The notes below the pieces were generated by a model. The model was not told the DNA's origin. It did no database searches and saw nothing but the letters and a program-made list of their open reading frames with translations. This document shows positions 8,077 to 15,793 of a stretch of DNA of 64,000 bases, in pieces. The stretch comes from Rossellomorea aquimaris TF-12. Its GTDB lineage: Bacteria > Bacillota > Bacilli > Bacillales > Bacillaceae_B. Numbering within the stretch: the stretch's first letter is position 1; every line of letters begins with the position of its first letter. Location: assembly GCF_001648555.1 (NCBI RefSeq), contig NZ_LQXM01000029.1:310001-374000 (forward strand). The letters run 5' to 3'. The position numbers and the translations under genes were made by a program.

Positions 8077-9096
8077 TTAAGGATTTAAAATGGATACCAC
8101 TAAATTTCCAAATGTTTGAATGTCATCAAGATAATTATATTCTTCTATCGGAGGAGTATATAAGCTGTTATTCATTCTCACTGCAACAGCATTGTATTTT
8201 GGTATAACGGTACAAGAACAATTGGAAGCTCCAAGAATTTGAAAAGATCCTTCAGGTAATCGGGAGGCTAACTCATTGTAATCACAAGCAGTTTCATGAT
8301 CCTTTATCCACCAAAGAAAACCAAATTTAGGGCATTCCTTAGGAAGGCTACTCGGACTCTGAGTGGTAGTAGTCAGTTCAAATACTTCTTTAGGTAAAAT
8401 CTGCTTATCATTGAACATGCCCTTGTTTAAGTGTAATTTCCCCCAATATGCTAATTCTCTAGCACTTATGTATAAATTTCTTTCATCCCCTGCGTTTGAT
8501 CCCAACCTTAATGTTGGGTAATCTAGTGGGGAATGAATGTCACTAACCAATGTGCTTTTTCCTTCAGTCATCCAATCTGTGTGTTTCCATTGAAGGGGTT
8601 TAAACACCTTTTCTGTTAAATGTTCTGAAACGGTTTTCCCTGTTGCCTTTACTAAAATTTTTGCCAATAAATCTGGTCGTTTCCCTTCTATATTCGTACC
8701 CGAGTCAAAAATTCGCCAAGCCTGATCTTCTTCAATTCTTAAACCAGTACATCGTGTTAAGAGGTGACGTATCGTCGTTTCTCCAAGGGCTTCTTTATCC
8801 AGTTCATTAAAATAATCACTTAATCGATCTTCTAAATTCAAATAACCTTCATAGATGGCAAGGGCAACAGCTAATCCAATATACGTTACCCTCGTGGAAT
8901 ATACATTAAATTGAGAAGAACGATCAATTTTTCTGGCACCTTCGCCAAAGTGATGAGTACCCGAATACCACTCGTGGATTATTTTATTATCCTTCATAAG
9001 AACGAATGCAGCACCTGATGATGAGTTTAGATGTTTCATACGTTCATTGTAATTATCAATAGCATTAAATCGAATATTTTTACTTTTTGTCGTCAC
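8077..9096 (-). CDS. Serine beta-lactamase-fold protein with degenerate catalytic motif
   Basis: 339 aa from a GTG at 9096 with AAGGTG at good spacing (a TTG at 9102 is too close to the site). The family (class C beta-lactamase/esterase-like) is clear from FNVYS..YIGLAVALAIYEGYL, LSDYFNE, TIRHLLTRCTGL, YISARELAYWGKLHLNKG and the C-terminal VIPKYNAVAVRMNN. In family members the motif after NVYS is a Ser-x-x-Lys; here it reads S-T-R-V, so the general-base Lys is Val (codon GTA at 8887-8889, checked on the sequence). It may be a pseudo-enzyme binding cell-wall or peptide ligands, or use another residue. No signal peptide. Followed by the ceramidase-like gene. Confidence 0.82.
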   Translation of the reverse strand: MTTKSKNIRFNAIDNYNERMKHLNSSSGAAFVLMKDNKIIHEWYSGTHHFGEGARKIDRSSQFNVYSTRVTYIGLAVALAIYEGYLNLEDRLSDYFNELDKEALGETTIRHLLTRCTGLRIEEDQAWRIFDSGTNIEGKRPDLLAKILVKATGKTVSEHLTEKVFKPLQWKHTDWMTEGKSTLVSDIHSPLDYPTLRLGSNAGDERNLYISARELAYWGKLHLNKGMFNDKQILPKEVFELTTTTQSPSSLPKECPKFGFLWWIKDHETACDYNELASRLPEGSFQILGASNCSCTVIPKYNAVAVRMNNSLYTPPIEEYNYLDDIQTFGNLVVSILNP

Positions 9097-9143
9097 CTTC
9101 AAACACCTTCTTGTTTAGAATCCATTTATGCATTTTAGGTTCT

Positions 9144-9677
9144 CTATTTATTTTTCCTTATCATTTTATTTGAAAATTCCTGGGATTTCCCTTTAGGTAT
9201 ACTAAGACATTCCCAGTTTTCACCCATTAATTGCTTACCAATAAAAACGATTTGACCGATATGTGCAGCATAATGAGCCAATTGCCTTTCTATTGCTTCA
9301 AGGACCGAATGCCTTTCACCACGAATATAAATATCTTTTAATAAATCCTGTTCATGGATTACATGTAATGTTTCAAGAAGTGTCTGCCAGCCCTTTTCCC
9401 AAACGTTCATTAAATCCTGTTTAGATGAAATAGTGTTCTCAAATTCTTTATCACGATTTCTATCAGGTTTTTCACCATCAGTGGTAAGTGGCTCTGTCCA
9501 TCTTGAAACCATATTTCCACTAACATGTTTAACTATGACAGCGACACTGTTTGAAGATTCATTAAATACCCAATGGATATTTTCTTCAGACAGCTGACTG
9601 ATCGCTCTCTCTCCCTGTCTTTTAATTGCAAGAAACCTTTCCCTAATTACTTTTAAGTACTCATTTTCAACATTCAT
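9144..9677 (-). CDS. DinB-fold DUF1572 family protein
   Basis: 177 aa. The opening LKVIRERFLAIKRQGERAISQL, IVKHVSGNMVSRWTEPLTTDGEKPDRNRD and the end QLAHYAAHIGQIVFIGKQL are characteristic of DUF1572, a DinB/YfiT-like four-helix bundle. His residues at KHVSG and AHYAAH fit the three-His metal site. Some DinB-fold proteins are thiol transferases using bacillithiol, but no specific reaction can be named for this branch. AAGGAGG before the ATG. Likely single gene. Confidence 0.85.
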   Translation of the reverse strand: MNVENEYLKVIRERFLAIKRQGERAISQLSEENIHWVFNESSNSVAVIVKHVSGNMVSRWTEPLTTDGEKPDRNRDKEFENTISSKQDLMNVWEKGWQTLLETLHVIHEQDLLKDIYIRGERHSVLEAIERQLAHYAAHIGQIVFIGKQLMGENWECLSIPKGKSQEFSNKMIRKNK

Positions 9678-9911
9678 AATATTCCTCCTTAGTTATTAGG
9701 GATAAATCTTTTTTAACAACGAAAATTTAAATAAAAATGATTTTTCATATACACTATTTCTGTCTAAAATTATGTCAATACCAATTATTCCAAAATTTAG
9801 TATTTTACACAATCATTAAGTCACATTGTTTCTCTATCCCAGCTAAAACCTATATATAAATAAAGTTATATCAGGCCCTAGTAATATGTGCAGTCTAGAA
9901 TCGATAAAAAT

Positions 9912-9944
9912 AAAGAGCCATTACTTATAAAGTAATGGCCCTTT
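9912..9944 (-). terminator. Intrinsic terminator downstream of the DnaB_2-like gene
   Basis: Stem AAAGAGCCATTACTT / AAGTAATGGCCCTTT (13 of 15 paired), with a U-rich tail when read leftward; it follows the stop at 9973. Confidence 0.8.
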
Positions 9945-9972
9945 AGGATTGAATATTTTAAATACTTATCTA

Positions 9973-10296
9973 TTATACGTTGTCTAGAACTTGTTTGATA
10001 TCTAGCTCAGTCATTCTTTTGGCATCTTTAAATGTGTAGATGTTATTTGTTAACCACAAATTATATAGTTTCGTTAAATACATTCGATTATAAACTTTAC
10101 CTGCAAATGTTTTATAAAAATAAATTAAAAGGACATTTACTACTTCCGCAGGTAACTCATTTCGTTTCTCTATTCCTCTTAATGAAAGAGTTTCGAGTCC
10201 TCTTAATTCACCATTCACTAATACTTTAGTCATTTCTAATGGACTCGCTGTATAGCATAATTCAATTAACTCAGGTTCTATATCATCAAATTTCAA
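9973..10296 (-). CDS. Small protein resembling the DnaB/DnaD (DnaB_2) replication domain
   Basis: 107 aa from a TTG start with GAGGAG 8 bp upstream. The segment NELPAEVVNVLLIYFYKTFAGKVYNRMYLTKLYNLWLTNNIYTFKDAKRM (residues about 46-95, described here in parts) follows the order of the DnaB_2 helix bundle: a Leu-Pro-x-x-V-hNVLL helix, a short K/N loop, a Tyr-containing helix with hW near its end, then a T-x-x-DA helix. In B. subtilis DnaB/DnaD such domains load the replicative helicase. Alone, without the N-terminal winged helix, its role is unknown; conclusion rests on pattern, not on a search. Confidence 0.5.
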   Translation of the reverse strand: MKFDDIEPELIELCYTASPLEMTKVLVNGELRGLETLSLRGIEKRNELPAEVVNVLLIYFYKTFAGKVYNRMYLTKLYNLWLTNNIYTFKDAKRMTELDIKQVLDNV

Positions 10297-10519
10297 AGAA
10301 CATTTCTCCTCATTCTAGTCCATCTATGTTTCATTTATTCAATTATACAACAATCTCTAATCATTGAACATTTATTTCAAATAAATTAGTAAAATGTTAT
10401 ACAAATCCACTAGAATGTCTATAAATTTTCCTAAATCATAGCATATATTTACCTTAACTTCCTTCCAACAAAATCCTATTTTCCTTGTTCGCTTAATCGT
10501 AAATTTAAATTACTTTCAA

Positions 10520-11083
10520 TTATTTACCACTAATTGCATTACGATAATAAATCAGATGATCAGTCCATTCACCAAGCTCATATAAAAAGCCCTTTCTCTT
10601 ACATTCAAACTCCATTCCCACACTCTCTGCCAACTTTATAGATGGTGTATTGTCTAAATTGATATGAGCTTCAATTCGATGAAAATCAAGGTAATTGAAA
10701 GCCAGATTTAATGCTTCCTTTACAGCTTCTTTTCCATATCCCTGATTCCAATATTGATTATGTATCGTGTAGCCTAACCTTCCCCATTGAAAATTTTCTC
10801 GTTGTAATGTTGAGAAATCTACTATACCTACATGTTTTGTATCTGATTTTCTAAACACTCCGAATATATGAGAAGTGTCATTGATGGCTAATTCTTGATG
10901 TTTGTCTACTAAATTAGAAAACCATTCCTTTGTACATTCACTCATATCCATTTTCCCTATATCATATTTATGCTGAGATGGCAGTCTCTTTTCAAACTCA
11001 TTTAGCCAATTGTGATAGTCAGATTTTTTAAATGGTCTAATTAATAATCTTTCTGTTTCTGAATGCGTTTCAAAGTTCTTCAA
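10520..11083 (-). CDS. GNAT family N-acetyltransferase (RimJ/RimL-like)
   Basis: 187 aa from TTG with TGAGGTG upstream. ETERLLIRPFKKSDYHNWLNEF opens the fold; LGYTIHNQYWNQGYGKEAVKEAL (about 122-144) carries the acetyl-CoA loop NQGYGKEA; HRIEAHINLDNTPSIKLAESVGMEFEC closes it. Acceptor unknown. Single gene; the 400 bp upstream (11084-11489) contains a weak 21-bp-period array and the terminator of the lipid-kinase gene. Confidence 0.87.
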   Translation of the reverse strand: MKNFETHSETERLLIRPFKKSDYHNWLNEFEKRLPSQHKYDIGKMDMSECTKEWFSNLVDKHQELAINDTSHIFGVFRKSDTKHVGIVDFSTLQRENFQWGRLGYTIHNQYWNQGYGKEAVKEALNLAFNYLDFHRIEAHINLDNTPSIKLAESVGMEFECKRKGFLYELGEWTDHLIYYRNAISGK

Positions 11084-11209
11084 ATAAACACCTCATTAAT
11101 CTCCCAATAGTAGCTAAAATTTCATTTTAACACATTCTACCAATTTAACATGTTGATATTTTCAATAATATTACTTAAAGGATGTAAATTGAGGATATTT
11201 TGGAAAATA

Positions 11210-11293
11210 GATTGATTACTTCAGATATCGAACCGTATTGCAAGAAAATTGGATTGATTTTTCGTTAAAATGCATCGAATTGATAAAGAGTGA
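11210..11293. repeat. Degenerate 21-bp-period array (GATTGATT core), weak copy
   Basis: Cores at 11210 (GATTGATTA), 11231 (AACCGTATT, degenerate), 11252 (GATTGATTT) and 11273 (CATCGAATT) are exactly 21 bp apart. Same core class as the stronger arrays at 27952 and 47852. Unlike the others it is not directly behind a stop codon: the nearest leftward gene ends at 11490 and has its own terminator between. Confidence 0.5.
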
Positions 11294-11370
11294 TAATGGT
11301 TTGATTATTCTACTGGTTGGAATTTACATAAACATTCCTATAAATAAGCTGTAGATACCCATAAAAAAAA

Positions 11371-11399
11371 AGCTTGGATTTCATATAGAAATCCAAGCT
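11371..11399 (-). terminator. Intrinsic terminator of the diacylglycerol kinase-like gene
   Basis: 11-bp perfect stem AGCTTGGATTT/AAATCCAAGCT with a long T-run on the minus strand. Confidence 0.9.
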
Positions 11400-11489
11400 C
11401 CCTACTTATTAAGACATTTATTTTGGCTACTAAAAAAATCATTGTAATATGTTTCCAACACCTAACTACAACACAATTGATTCGTCACT

Positions 11490-12377
11490 CTACTCTTTTG
11501 GAACAAAAATCTCAAGGTGTTTTTCAAGGTTCTCCACTGTGATAGGTAGTGGATCTCCTTCATCACCATCGACATTGGCAATCATGTTTTCTTTTGAGAA
11601 CGCTTCAATTTTTGTCGTTTTCTTGTAGTAGACATGTTCACTTTCAGTCAACTTACCTGATAATACTTTAGGCAGCAGTAGAAGAAATTCTGAAAGGGCT
11701 ATGTCTTCAATAATCATTACATGAAGCTTTCCATCGTTTACTTCTGCTTCAGGTGTAATGGTTTCGAACCCTCCCACAGAATTCGTTAGAGCAACAAGCA
11801 TGAGCAATGCATCTCCTTCCCAAGCACCAGATTCTGATTCTACTCTTAGGTGGAAGGGCTGCTTTTCCTTCATTTTTTTCATGCTTTCTACTATATAAGC
11901 AAGGGGTCCCAGCTTAGTTTTTTGCTCAACCGGTGTGGAAAATGAAGCTTCTGCTAACGCACCAACAGCAATAATATTCATAAAATATGAATCATTCATT
12001 TTTCCGATATCCGTCTTAACCGTGTGAAGATCCTCAAAGATTGTGATAGCTTCCTTCGGGTCCATTGGGATATTCAATGCTCTTGCAAAGTCATTGACTG
12101 TTCCAAGAGGAATTAATCCAAAAACAGGGCGATGCTCTTGTTCGGCTAAACCATTGATGACCTCATTCATCGTACCGTCTCCACCCATTGCAGCTACAAA
12201 ATCAAGGTGCTGCTCACAGGCTTCCCGAGCAAAATCTGTGGCATCTCCTTCCCCTTTTGTTTCTCTTAAATCTATATCATAATTTAATTTTTTCATCATA
12301 TTTATTGCATATTCCACATATTCAGAAGCTTTCTCCTTCCCAGATGAAGGATTGACGATTAACATTGCTTTCTTCAC
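11490..12377 (-). CDS. Diacylglycerol kinase-family lipid kinase (DagK/YegS/BmrU type)
   Basis: 295 aa using the GTG at 12377, which has GGAGGT 7 bp upstream and matches the usual family start before AMLIVNPSSGKE; an in-frame upstream start at 12410 is less likely. AAMGGDGTMNEVINGL (about 79-94) is the GGDGT nucleotide-binding motif and PLGTVNDFARAL the following conserved loop. C-terminal NVDGDEGDPLPI is the usual second conserved part. Such enzymes phosphorylate diacylglycerol or related lipids at the membrane inner face; DgkB versus other lipid kinases cannot be separated here. Confidence 0.88.
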   Translation of the reverse strand: MKKAMLIVNPSSGKEKASEYVEYAINMMKKLNYDIDLRETKGEGDATDFAREACEQHLDFVAAMGGDGTMNEVINGLAEQEHRPVFGLIPLGTVNDFARALNIPMDPKEAITIFEDLHTVKTDIGKMNDSYFMNIIAVGALAEASFSTPVEQKTKLGPLAYIVESMKKMKEKQPFHLRVESESGAWEGDALLMLVALTNSVGGFETITPEAEVNDGKLHVMIIEDIALSEFLLLLPKVLSGKLTESEHVYYKKTTKIEAFSKENMIANVDGDEGDPLPITVENLEKHLEIFVPKE

Positions 12378-12634
12378 ATTAAAACCTCCATATTCTTCCT
12401 TAACTAACAATTTACTTTACCCATTTAGTTGTAGTCCTAATCACAAGTTAAATCTTTTGGTTTTTAATTTTTTAAATTTTACAAATATATTGTTAAAGAT
12501 TATAATTATAGGAATATCATATTATTTCCAGTTTTTATTTTAAAGAATTTATATTTGAAATTGGGAAAGAGTATAGTAATTTGCCAGACAAGGCAACGCT
12601 ATTCTCAAGATACATAAATATGGAGGTTATTTTG

Positions 12635-13654
12635 TTGGCCAAATACGATATTAATGTGAACGGATCTTTATTCGATTGGGATTTAGAAAAGGGTGATATT
12701 CTCTTTGAAAATGATGAAGTCGTTTTATTTTGGGTAAATACGGCTTTCAAAACACTCTTTGATTCCATAGAAGAAATTGCTGGTGAGCAAGAAACGAAAT
12801 TAGTCTTGGAAACAGCCGGTTATCGAACAGGAAAAATAGTAAGTAACTTTTATTTGGAGTCTATCGGCGATTTAAAGGAGATCCTGTCAAAATTACCGAA
12901 CACTTATGTTACAGCGGGTTGGGGAATCACTGAAATCAATTATTTCTCGTTAGAACAAAAAAAAGCTGTCATTACGGTAAAAAACGGATGGGAGTATAAA
13001 GTGAATTTAGCTCAACAGAAGAACGACGAAGGTACTTTCTTACCTGGTCACTGGGCAGGCGTACTGACAGGGTTGTTTGGTTCTCAAGTATGGTATAGAG
13101 TGGTAAAAAGTCAAATAATGGGTGATGAATATAGCCAATATGAATTTTTCCCTTCATCTATTACGCCCTCTTTAAATGTAACTGCACATTTAGAGGAACA
13201 GTCACTAGCTGCTCAAGAGGAAATGGCAAGAGTCACTGAGAAACGAACTCAATTTTTATCAGAAATCATCAAAGAAATTTCTTCACCTATTATACCCGTA
13301 TTGGATTCTGTATTAGTCGTGCCATTAATTGGTCGCTATAATGAGTTAAGGGCAGAAGAGCTCCTCAATCGAACTTTACTCAACCTTCCACATTATAAGG
13401 CAAACTTCCTCATCATTGATTTTACTGGTTTAAGTGGAGTAGATGAGTACACAATTGATTTTATACAGAAATTTGTAAGTTCTGCTAGATTACTAGGAAC
13501 AAACTGTTTATTAGTAGGAATTTCGACAGAACTCAGTATTCAAATCACACAAACTGGAATCAAAATAAATCATATTCCTTGTTTTACTTTACTTCAACAA
13601 GGCGTGAGCTATGCATTGGAGCAACAAGGCTTGGAGATTACTAAAAAACAATAG
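12635..13654 (+). CDS. RsbR-like sensor: V4R-like N-terminal domain plus C-terminal STAS domain
   Basis: 339 aa from a TTG at 12635 (TGGAGG 8 bp upstream); an upstream TTG at 12581 lacks such a site. Residues 1-185 include a V4R-like small-ligand domain (FLPGHWAGVLTGLFG, then EYSQYEFFPS), then a helical linker, and from about 215 a STAS domain: PIIPVLDSVLVVPLIGRYNE, FLIIDFTGLSGVDEYTIDFI, LLVGISTELSIQI. This is the RsbR co-antagonist layout of stressosomes. The two Thr phosphorylated by RsbT in RsbRA are not kept (GTIDT is GRYNE; VDT is VDE). No rsbS/rsbT neighbour. Confidence 0.72.
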   Translation: MAKYDINVNGSLFDWDLEKGDILFENDEVVLFWVNTAFKTLFDSIEEIAGEQETKLVLETAGYRTGKIVSNFYLESIGDLKEILSKLPNTYVTAGWGITEINYFSLEQKKAVITVKNGWEYKVNLAQQKNDEGTFLPGHWAGVLTGLFGSQVWYRVVKSQIMGDEYSQYEFFPSSITPSLNVTAHLEEQSLAAQEEMARVTEKRTQFLSEIIKEISSPIIPVLDSVLVVPLIGRYNELRAEELLNRTLLNLPHYKANFLIIDFTGLSGVDEYTIDFIQKFVSSARLLGTNCLLVGISTELSIQITQTGIKINHIPCFTLLQQGVSYALEQQGLEITKKQ

Positions 13655-13661
13655 TTAGACA

Positions 13662-13692
13662 GGTGTAGAACTATGTTCTATGCCTTTTTTGT
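13662..13692 (+). terminator. Intrinsic terminator of the STAS gene
   Basis: GGTGTAGAA/TTCTATGCC stem with 5-nt loop followed by TTTTTT. Confidence 0.8.
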
Positions 13693-13754
13693 CAATCGAA
13701 GAATTTTAGTGCTTTTGAAAAGAGATTCATTCCACTTATCTCACCCACCTAAAA

Positions 13755-13787
13755 AAAGCCTGATTCTCATATAAAGAATCAGGCTTT
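13755..13787. terminator. Terminator of hemY (A- and T-runs both sides)
   Basis: 13-bp stem AAAGCCTGATTCT/AGAATCAGGCTTT with a T-run on each strand; 8 bp after the stop of the HemY gene at 13795. Confidence 0.9.
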
Positions 13788-13794
13788 TTTATTA

Positions 13795-15186
13795 TTACTT
13801 ATCCAACCTTTCGCTAATGAACTCTGCTGTTTTCTTACCATTCTGAATACAGGCACCTATACCGACTCCATAATAAGAAGCACCAGCAAGAAAAACATTT
13901 GGAAATTGTGAGGTTAAGCTTTCCTCTAATGCTTCAACAGATTGACTATGCCCTAAGTGATAGTTTGGCATTAAATCCTTCCAATTCGTCACTTCTACAG
14001 AAACGGGAACGCCTTTAATTCCCAGGCTTTGTTTCACATCCTCAAGGGCTACCCTTGTTAACTCTTCTTCGTTCATTTGCTTTAGTTCATAGTATCTAGG
14101 ATTGGTGCTTTTATAAAAAAGTCTTACTAAAAGGTTTTGGTTCTTAGATGTGTGCTTCCACTTTCTGCTTGTCCAAGTACAGGCTTCACATGTAACGTCA
14201 CTTCCTTTTGAAACAATAAATCCCGTCCCATCAGCTGGAAGTTCTGAATCTGGAATTGTAAAACCCATATAAATGCTGATCAAAGAGGAGTTCTTTAATT
14301 GATTAAACTCTCGGTTAAGCCCTTCATGATTCAGGATTTTCTGCGTAACATCATGTGGTGTAGCAAACACAACGTAATCAGCTTTGATACTCTCATGATT
14401 CGAAAAAGTAAGCTTATAATTTTCATCGTTTTTCACTAAACCTATTGTTTCCATTCCTTTTAAAATCATTACATTTGTTAACTTTTCTTCTAAACGATCT
14501 ATGATTTGACTCAAACCTTGTTGGAATGAAATGAATTTTTTATCAGATGCGCCTTTAAATTTTTGCTTGTTTTCAGAAAGGCCTTTCATAATACTTCCGT
14601 ATTTGTTCTTATAGTCCAGTAGGTATGGAAGTGTCGTTGCCATTGTTAGTTCATTCAGATTTCCTGAGTACACTCCTGATAAAACTGGTGCTATTTGATT
14701 TTCAACAAGTTCTTTTCCCAAAAATTCTTCTAAAAACTCACCTATGGAGCTTTCTTTTGTATACTTGGTGTTTTCTGATTCTAAGTCTCTTAATGCAGCA
14801 GCTTTTCCTTCCTCTGAAACAAGAGTACTATCAAAAAGAGCTTCTACACTCATTGGAATTCCAAAAATAGTATCCGCTGGAATCTTATGTAGTACTCTGT
14901 TTGTGTACAGATAAGAAGTTCCCGTTTCGTTGTAAACAAGGTTTTCCATAAGATTCAAGTCTTCTACCAGGGATAATACACCTTCATGACGAGCCACAAT
15001 AGAGTCTGCTCCCGATTCAATAATGAAATCATCTTTGGTTACGGTTTTGATTTTACCACCGAGTTTATCATCCCTTTCGACAATCCGAAGGTCTAAATCT
15101 AAGTTTTGTTCTCTATTTATTTTTTGAAGATAGTACATGGTGGTTAAGCCTGTAATTCCCCCACCTACAACCACTACTGTTTTCAT
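13795..15186 (-). CDS. hemY: HemY-type protoporphyrinogen/coproporphyrinogen oxidase
   Basis: 463 aa, the usual length. FAD Rossmann motif VVVGGGITGLTTMYYL at 4-19, ERDDKLGGKIKTV at 37-49, ESGADSIVARHEG, and the C-terminal FLAGASYYGVGIGACIQNGKK FAD-binding tail (split here at GVG). Gram-positive HemY (CgoX) oxidises coproporphyrinogen III to coproporphyrin III using oxygen, membrane-associated, in the coproporphyrin-dependent haem route. In many Bacilli it sits in hemEHY; here it is alone with neither hemE nor hemH visible, so it may be a second copy or a relocated gene. Confidence 0.93.
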   Translation of the reverse strand: MKTVVVVGGGITGLTTMYYLQKINREQNLDLDLRIVERDDKLGGKIKTVTKDDFIIESGADSIVARHEGVLSLVEDLNLMENLVYNETGTSYLYTNRVLHKIPADTIFGIPMSVEALFDSTLVSEEGKAAALRDLESENTKYTKESSIGEFLEEFLGKELVENQIAPVLSGVYSGNLNELTMATTLPYLLDYKNKYGSIMKGLSENKQKFKGASDKKFISFQQGLSQIIDRLEEKLTNVMILKGMETIGLVKNDENYKLTFSNHESIKADYVVFATPHDVTQKILNHEGLNREFNQLKNSSLISIYMGFTIPDSELPADGTGFIVSKGSDVTCEACTWTSRKWKHTSKNQNLLVRLFYKSTNPRYYELKQMNEEELTRVALEDVKQSLGIKGVPVSVEVTNWKDLMPNYHLGHSQSVEALEESLTSQFPNVFLAGASYYGVGIGACIQNGKKTAEFISERLDK

Positions 15187-15304
15187 CCGAATTCACTCCA
15201 ATCCGTCCGCTTATGTATACAGGTTATCACTTTTTTAAGATAATAGAAAAAAAAATTAGGACAGATTTGTGACTGTTTCGTAAATTGATGAGATTTAAAC
15301 CAAG

Positions 15305-15334
15305 TTGACAACTTGGGATACTACACTTTATACT
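15305..15334 (+). promoter_or_regulatory. Probable sigma-A promoter for the SAM riboswitch
   Basis: TTGACA at 15305-15310 and TATACT at 15329-15334, 18 bp apart, about 20 bp before the riboswitch P1 helix. Confidence 0.65.
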
Positions 15335-15353
15335 TATAATAATTAAATCATTA

Positions 15354-15456
15354 CTTATCAAGAGAGGTAGAGGGAATGGCCCAATGAAACCTCAGCAGCA
15401 GATTCTATTCATGGAACACTGTGCTAATTCCACAAGCCGAGTGCTTGAGAGATAAG
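15354..15456 (+). promoter_or_regulatory. SAM-I (S-box) riboswitch aptamer
   Basis: P1 is closed by CTTATC (15354-15359) with GATAAG (15451-15456). Between them lie the conserved S-box elements in order: AAGAGAGGTAGAGGGA, TGGCCCAATGAAACC, CAGCAGCAGA, then GGTGCTAATTCC-like GTGCTAATTCCACAA, and GCTTGAGAGATAAG. This is the SAM-I consensus. SAM binding would stabilise P1 and release the downstream terminator (15474-15511). The controlled gene is only a small FbpA-like ORF, an unusual S-box target. Confidence 0.93.
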
Positions 15457-15473
15457 ATGAAGTTTTGAACGTT

Positions 15474-15511
15474 AAAGCTTTCTTCTTATTTTCAAAGAAG
15501 AAAGCTTTTTA
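15474..15511 (+). terminator. Regulatory intrinsic terminator of the SAM riboswitch
   Basis: AAAGCTTTCTTCTT pairs with AAGAAGAAAGCTTT, followed by a T-run; it begins 18 nt after the aptamer and ends 10 nt before the RBS of the 71-aa ORF, the usual off-switch position. Confidence 0.88.
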
Positions 15512-15533
15512 ATTTTGAATGGAGGGAATAAAG

Positions 15534-15749
15534 ATGGGACAAATTTCACAAGAAGCAGTTGAGAAACGTCGTCAAGAGTTAATCAATAAACTTCTTATAT
15601 ACAATGTATATAAAAAAGAAGATAGGCAGTTGTTTGAGTTAACTCTTCTGGAATTAGAAACTGAATACAAGTTGAGACAAAAGCAACAGCATCCTCATAG
15701 CGATTATGGATCCATACAATGGAGAACCTGCAAGAAGGAAACGAGTTAA
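15534..15749 (+). CDS. FbpA-like small protein under SAM riboswitch control
   Basis: 71 aa; ATG at 15534 with GGAGGG 8 bp upstream (an in-frame ATG at 15519 is part of that site). EAVEKRRQELINKLLIYNVYKKEDRQLFELTLLELETEYKLR, given here only in outline (residues about 5-46: two amphipathic helices linked by VYKKEDRQL), fits the Fur-regulated basic protein FbpA family of Bacillus small proteins. The tail HPHSDYGSIQW is an additional conserved-looking segment. FbpA relatives are thought to assist iron-sparing; here the control signal is SAM, implying a link with sulphur/methionine status. Ends at a strong terminator; monocistronic. Confidence 0.65.
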   Translation: MGQISQEAVEKRRQELINKLLIYNVYKKEDRQLFELTLLELETEYKLRQKQQHPHSDYGSIQWRTCKKETS

Positions 15750-15753
15750 CATA

Positions 15754-15784
15754 AAACACCAATCAAAAGAATGATTGGTGTTTT
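15754..15784. terminator. Bidirectional terminator
   Basis: AAACACCAATCA/TGATTGGTGTTT, 12-bp stem, shared by the small FbpA-like gene and the convergent SpoIIP gene. Confidence 0.88.
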
Positions 15785-15793
15785 AACTGTCAT

